Part shown: positions 62,321 to 64,000 of the stretch, one piece after another
Layout: each line of letters opens with the position of its first letter
Position numbering within the stretch: the first letter of the stretch is position 1
Assembly: GCA_037074765.1 (NCBI GenBank)
Contig: JBAMDO010000165.1
Location: forward strand, 1 to 64,000
DNA from: Mansonella perstans
Taxonomy: Eukaryota; Nematoda; Chromadorea; Rhabditida; Onchocercidae
Direction of reading: 5' to 3'
DNA: 64,000 nucleotides
Program-made: the position numbers and the translations under genes
The notes under the pieces: model-generated
What the model was told of the DNA's origin: nothing
What the model saw: the letters and a program-made list of their open reading frames with translations, nothing else
Database searches by the model: none

Positions 62321-64000
62321 GTAAGTTTAATTATTTAATTACATTTTAGAAAGGAAATGGTATAAATTTCGGCCTTATTGATTTTACTGTGATTATTTTT
62401 TAAAATTTCATCATTTCCGATCAGTGAATGGTATAAATGCCAATTTTAAAATTAAAAGTCATAGTTGCATTTGACTAAAGAATTTAAAATGTTATTTTAA
62501 TTTAATTATCAAATAAGTATTACAGCGAATTTGACAAGAAGTGATTTAAAATTACTATATTATTTCAAATAATTTTATATATCATTTTATATTATTATGC
62601 CATTTCCAAAATCACCATTTCATTTACAACAATTTTTTAAATTAAATTTGAAATTAATAATGCTGAAACAAGAAAATGAATTATAATTTTTACCATTTAT
62701 TTTTTTCCCTCATTTGCATTTCTGGGATACTTTTATCGCAGTAAATTGAAATGTTTTTGACTGTGTACTGAGGCGCTTTACATCGCTGTAATTTTTACGA
62801 TGTAAAAAAGCTTAAAGTAAAAAATGAAGTGGTTTGTCAAATACTAAAGTATACAATCATATTTCAAATAATTTTATCAAAAAATTTTTAGATAAGCTCA
62901 AAAATATCTGAAATGATTCTATAATCATTTAAAGATAAATTTTAATTATTCTAAATGATTTATGAATGGGGCCTTAAAATAGTCTTAGTACTTTTTTATG
63001 ATATAATTAAGATCAAAAATATGCATACCGAAAAAAAAAATAGAAAATTGAAATACTCAAAAATTGGAACACTAAAAATTGAAATGTCCAAATATTGAAA
63101 ATGAGTTTGAAAAGAATCCAAATTTTTATTCAAAACAATTCTATCAAGCAAGTTTGGAATAGGTGTTTAAAAATAATACATAATAATATGTGGAAAAAAC
63201 ACAGAGAAAAAACACAGAAAAAACACAGAGATAAATATTAAGTTCAATCTATCTATTCGTTGGCTATTTTTTCAAAGACGAAAAATCTATAACCATTTTT
63301 TGGATGTGAAAAATAAATTAATCGATGCTAAATTAGAACTATTTATTTATGTAATTGCTAATATATATATATACTTAGTTGGTTACATACTTATTCATAT
63401 ACTTGATAATTATTTAGATACTTATTAATATTAAATCAAATAATTACTGCAATATTTTATGGAAAAGTTGAAAGATTAGAAAAAAATTTCGTGTGATAAA
63501 ATAATCAAGTATTCCGGATGCAGAATAATCAAGTATTTCGGGTGACGCAAAATTTTAGAATAAACCAACTTTAAAAAAAAAATTTTATTCTGTCAATCTA
63601 TTCAATGCAAATATCTCTCTCTCTCTCTCTCTCTCTCTTCCCTTTCTATTCCTTTTCTTTTCTTCCTCTTTTTCCCCTTTTAGTTTTTGTTGCAGTTAAG
63701 CAAGAAATTTAATTCGAATAACTTTTTCAAAAAAGTTTTTTTATTTAAGCGTGATATTACTTTAAGCTCAAAGCAACAATAACACCCACAAGCCAAAAAA
63801 AATTTAATTTCGATAACTTTTTCAACAACAAAAAAAAATTTTAATAAGTGTTATTTAAGTTTTTAAGTTCAAATGTAAAATTACTGTGCCAAACTTAATT
63901 TTTTCAAAGATAAAAATTTTAACATCGCAAAAAAAAAGAAAATTTCAAGTTAAAATAAATTTGGAAACAAATTTTGGGTTAAAATAAATTTCATTTGAAG
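62321..64000 (+). other. 3' end of window, intron or downstream flank
   Basis: Follows the last supported exon. It contains a three-copy ACACAGAGAAAAA-like run near 63200-63232, a TC microsatellite at 63612-63639 and a strong pyrimidine-rich acceptor at 63683 that may or may not be used. Nothing else was recognised. Confidence 0.5.
63612..63639. repeat. TC dinucleotide microsatellite
   Basis: A pure (TC)n run of about 28 bp. Confidence 0.95.

Noticed and set aside
1..64000. tRNA, rRNA, spliced-leader RNA genes, CRISPR arrays, insertion sequences
   Set aside because: I scanned for B-box-like GGTTCRA words, SL1-like sequence and regularly spaced repeats and found nothing convincing. The tandem repeats present have no spacer structure.

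Overview
The window looks like nuclear DNA from a nematode, most likely a filarial or other clade III worm. It is very AT-rich. Genes are split into many short exons by introns of about 100 bp to 7 kb. Introns end in T-rich AG acceptors, and three genes have an acceptor-like AG just upstream of the first ATG, as expected for spliced-leader trans-splicing. The species call is inference. The gene structure and AT bias are seen directly.

Layout. (1) 2,724-14,391 (+): a 14-exon, 807-residue TRIM-NHL protein with RING, two B-boxes, a coiled coil and a six-bladed NHL propeller. It is the NCL-1/Brat orthologue and the best-supported gene here. (2) 14,392-21,732: no gene found; a T-rich 3' flank with microsatellites. 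(3) 21,733-23,742 (-): a four-exon gene for an unrecognised 123-residue protein with a possible signal peptide, one strong membrane helix and a short Cys-containing tail. (4) 25,840-32,610 (+): a 13-exon Xaa-Pro dipeptidase (prolidase, PEPD) with all five metal ligands. One intron lacks an AG acceptor in the only position that keeps the conserved sequence. (5) 32,611-48,191: a 15.6 kb gene-poor stretch full of tandem and dispersed repeats. It holds a GC-richer island, a decayed coding segment on the minus strand, an exon-like ORF with 33-bp in-frame repeats, and possible small minus-strand exons. (6) 48,249-62,320 (+): at least eight exons of an unrecognised, low-complexity, basic protein. It probably continues past the window edge, and its largest intron is 7.1 kb with its own degenerate repeat array.

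Nothing suggests that the genes act in one pathway. NCL-1/Brat proteins are post-transcriptional repressors of growth and ribosome production. Prolidase recycles proline dipeptides in the cytosol. The two unknown genes cannot be assigned. The small membrane-protein gene and the prolidase are divergent, with about 2.1 kb between them. No tRNA, rRNA, CRISPR array, insertion sequence or intact transposon was recognised. Exon models were built by eye from splice consensus, frame continuity and remembered family conservation; no database search was run.
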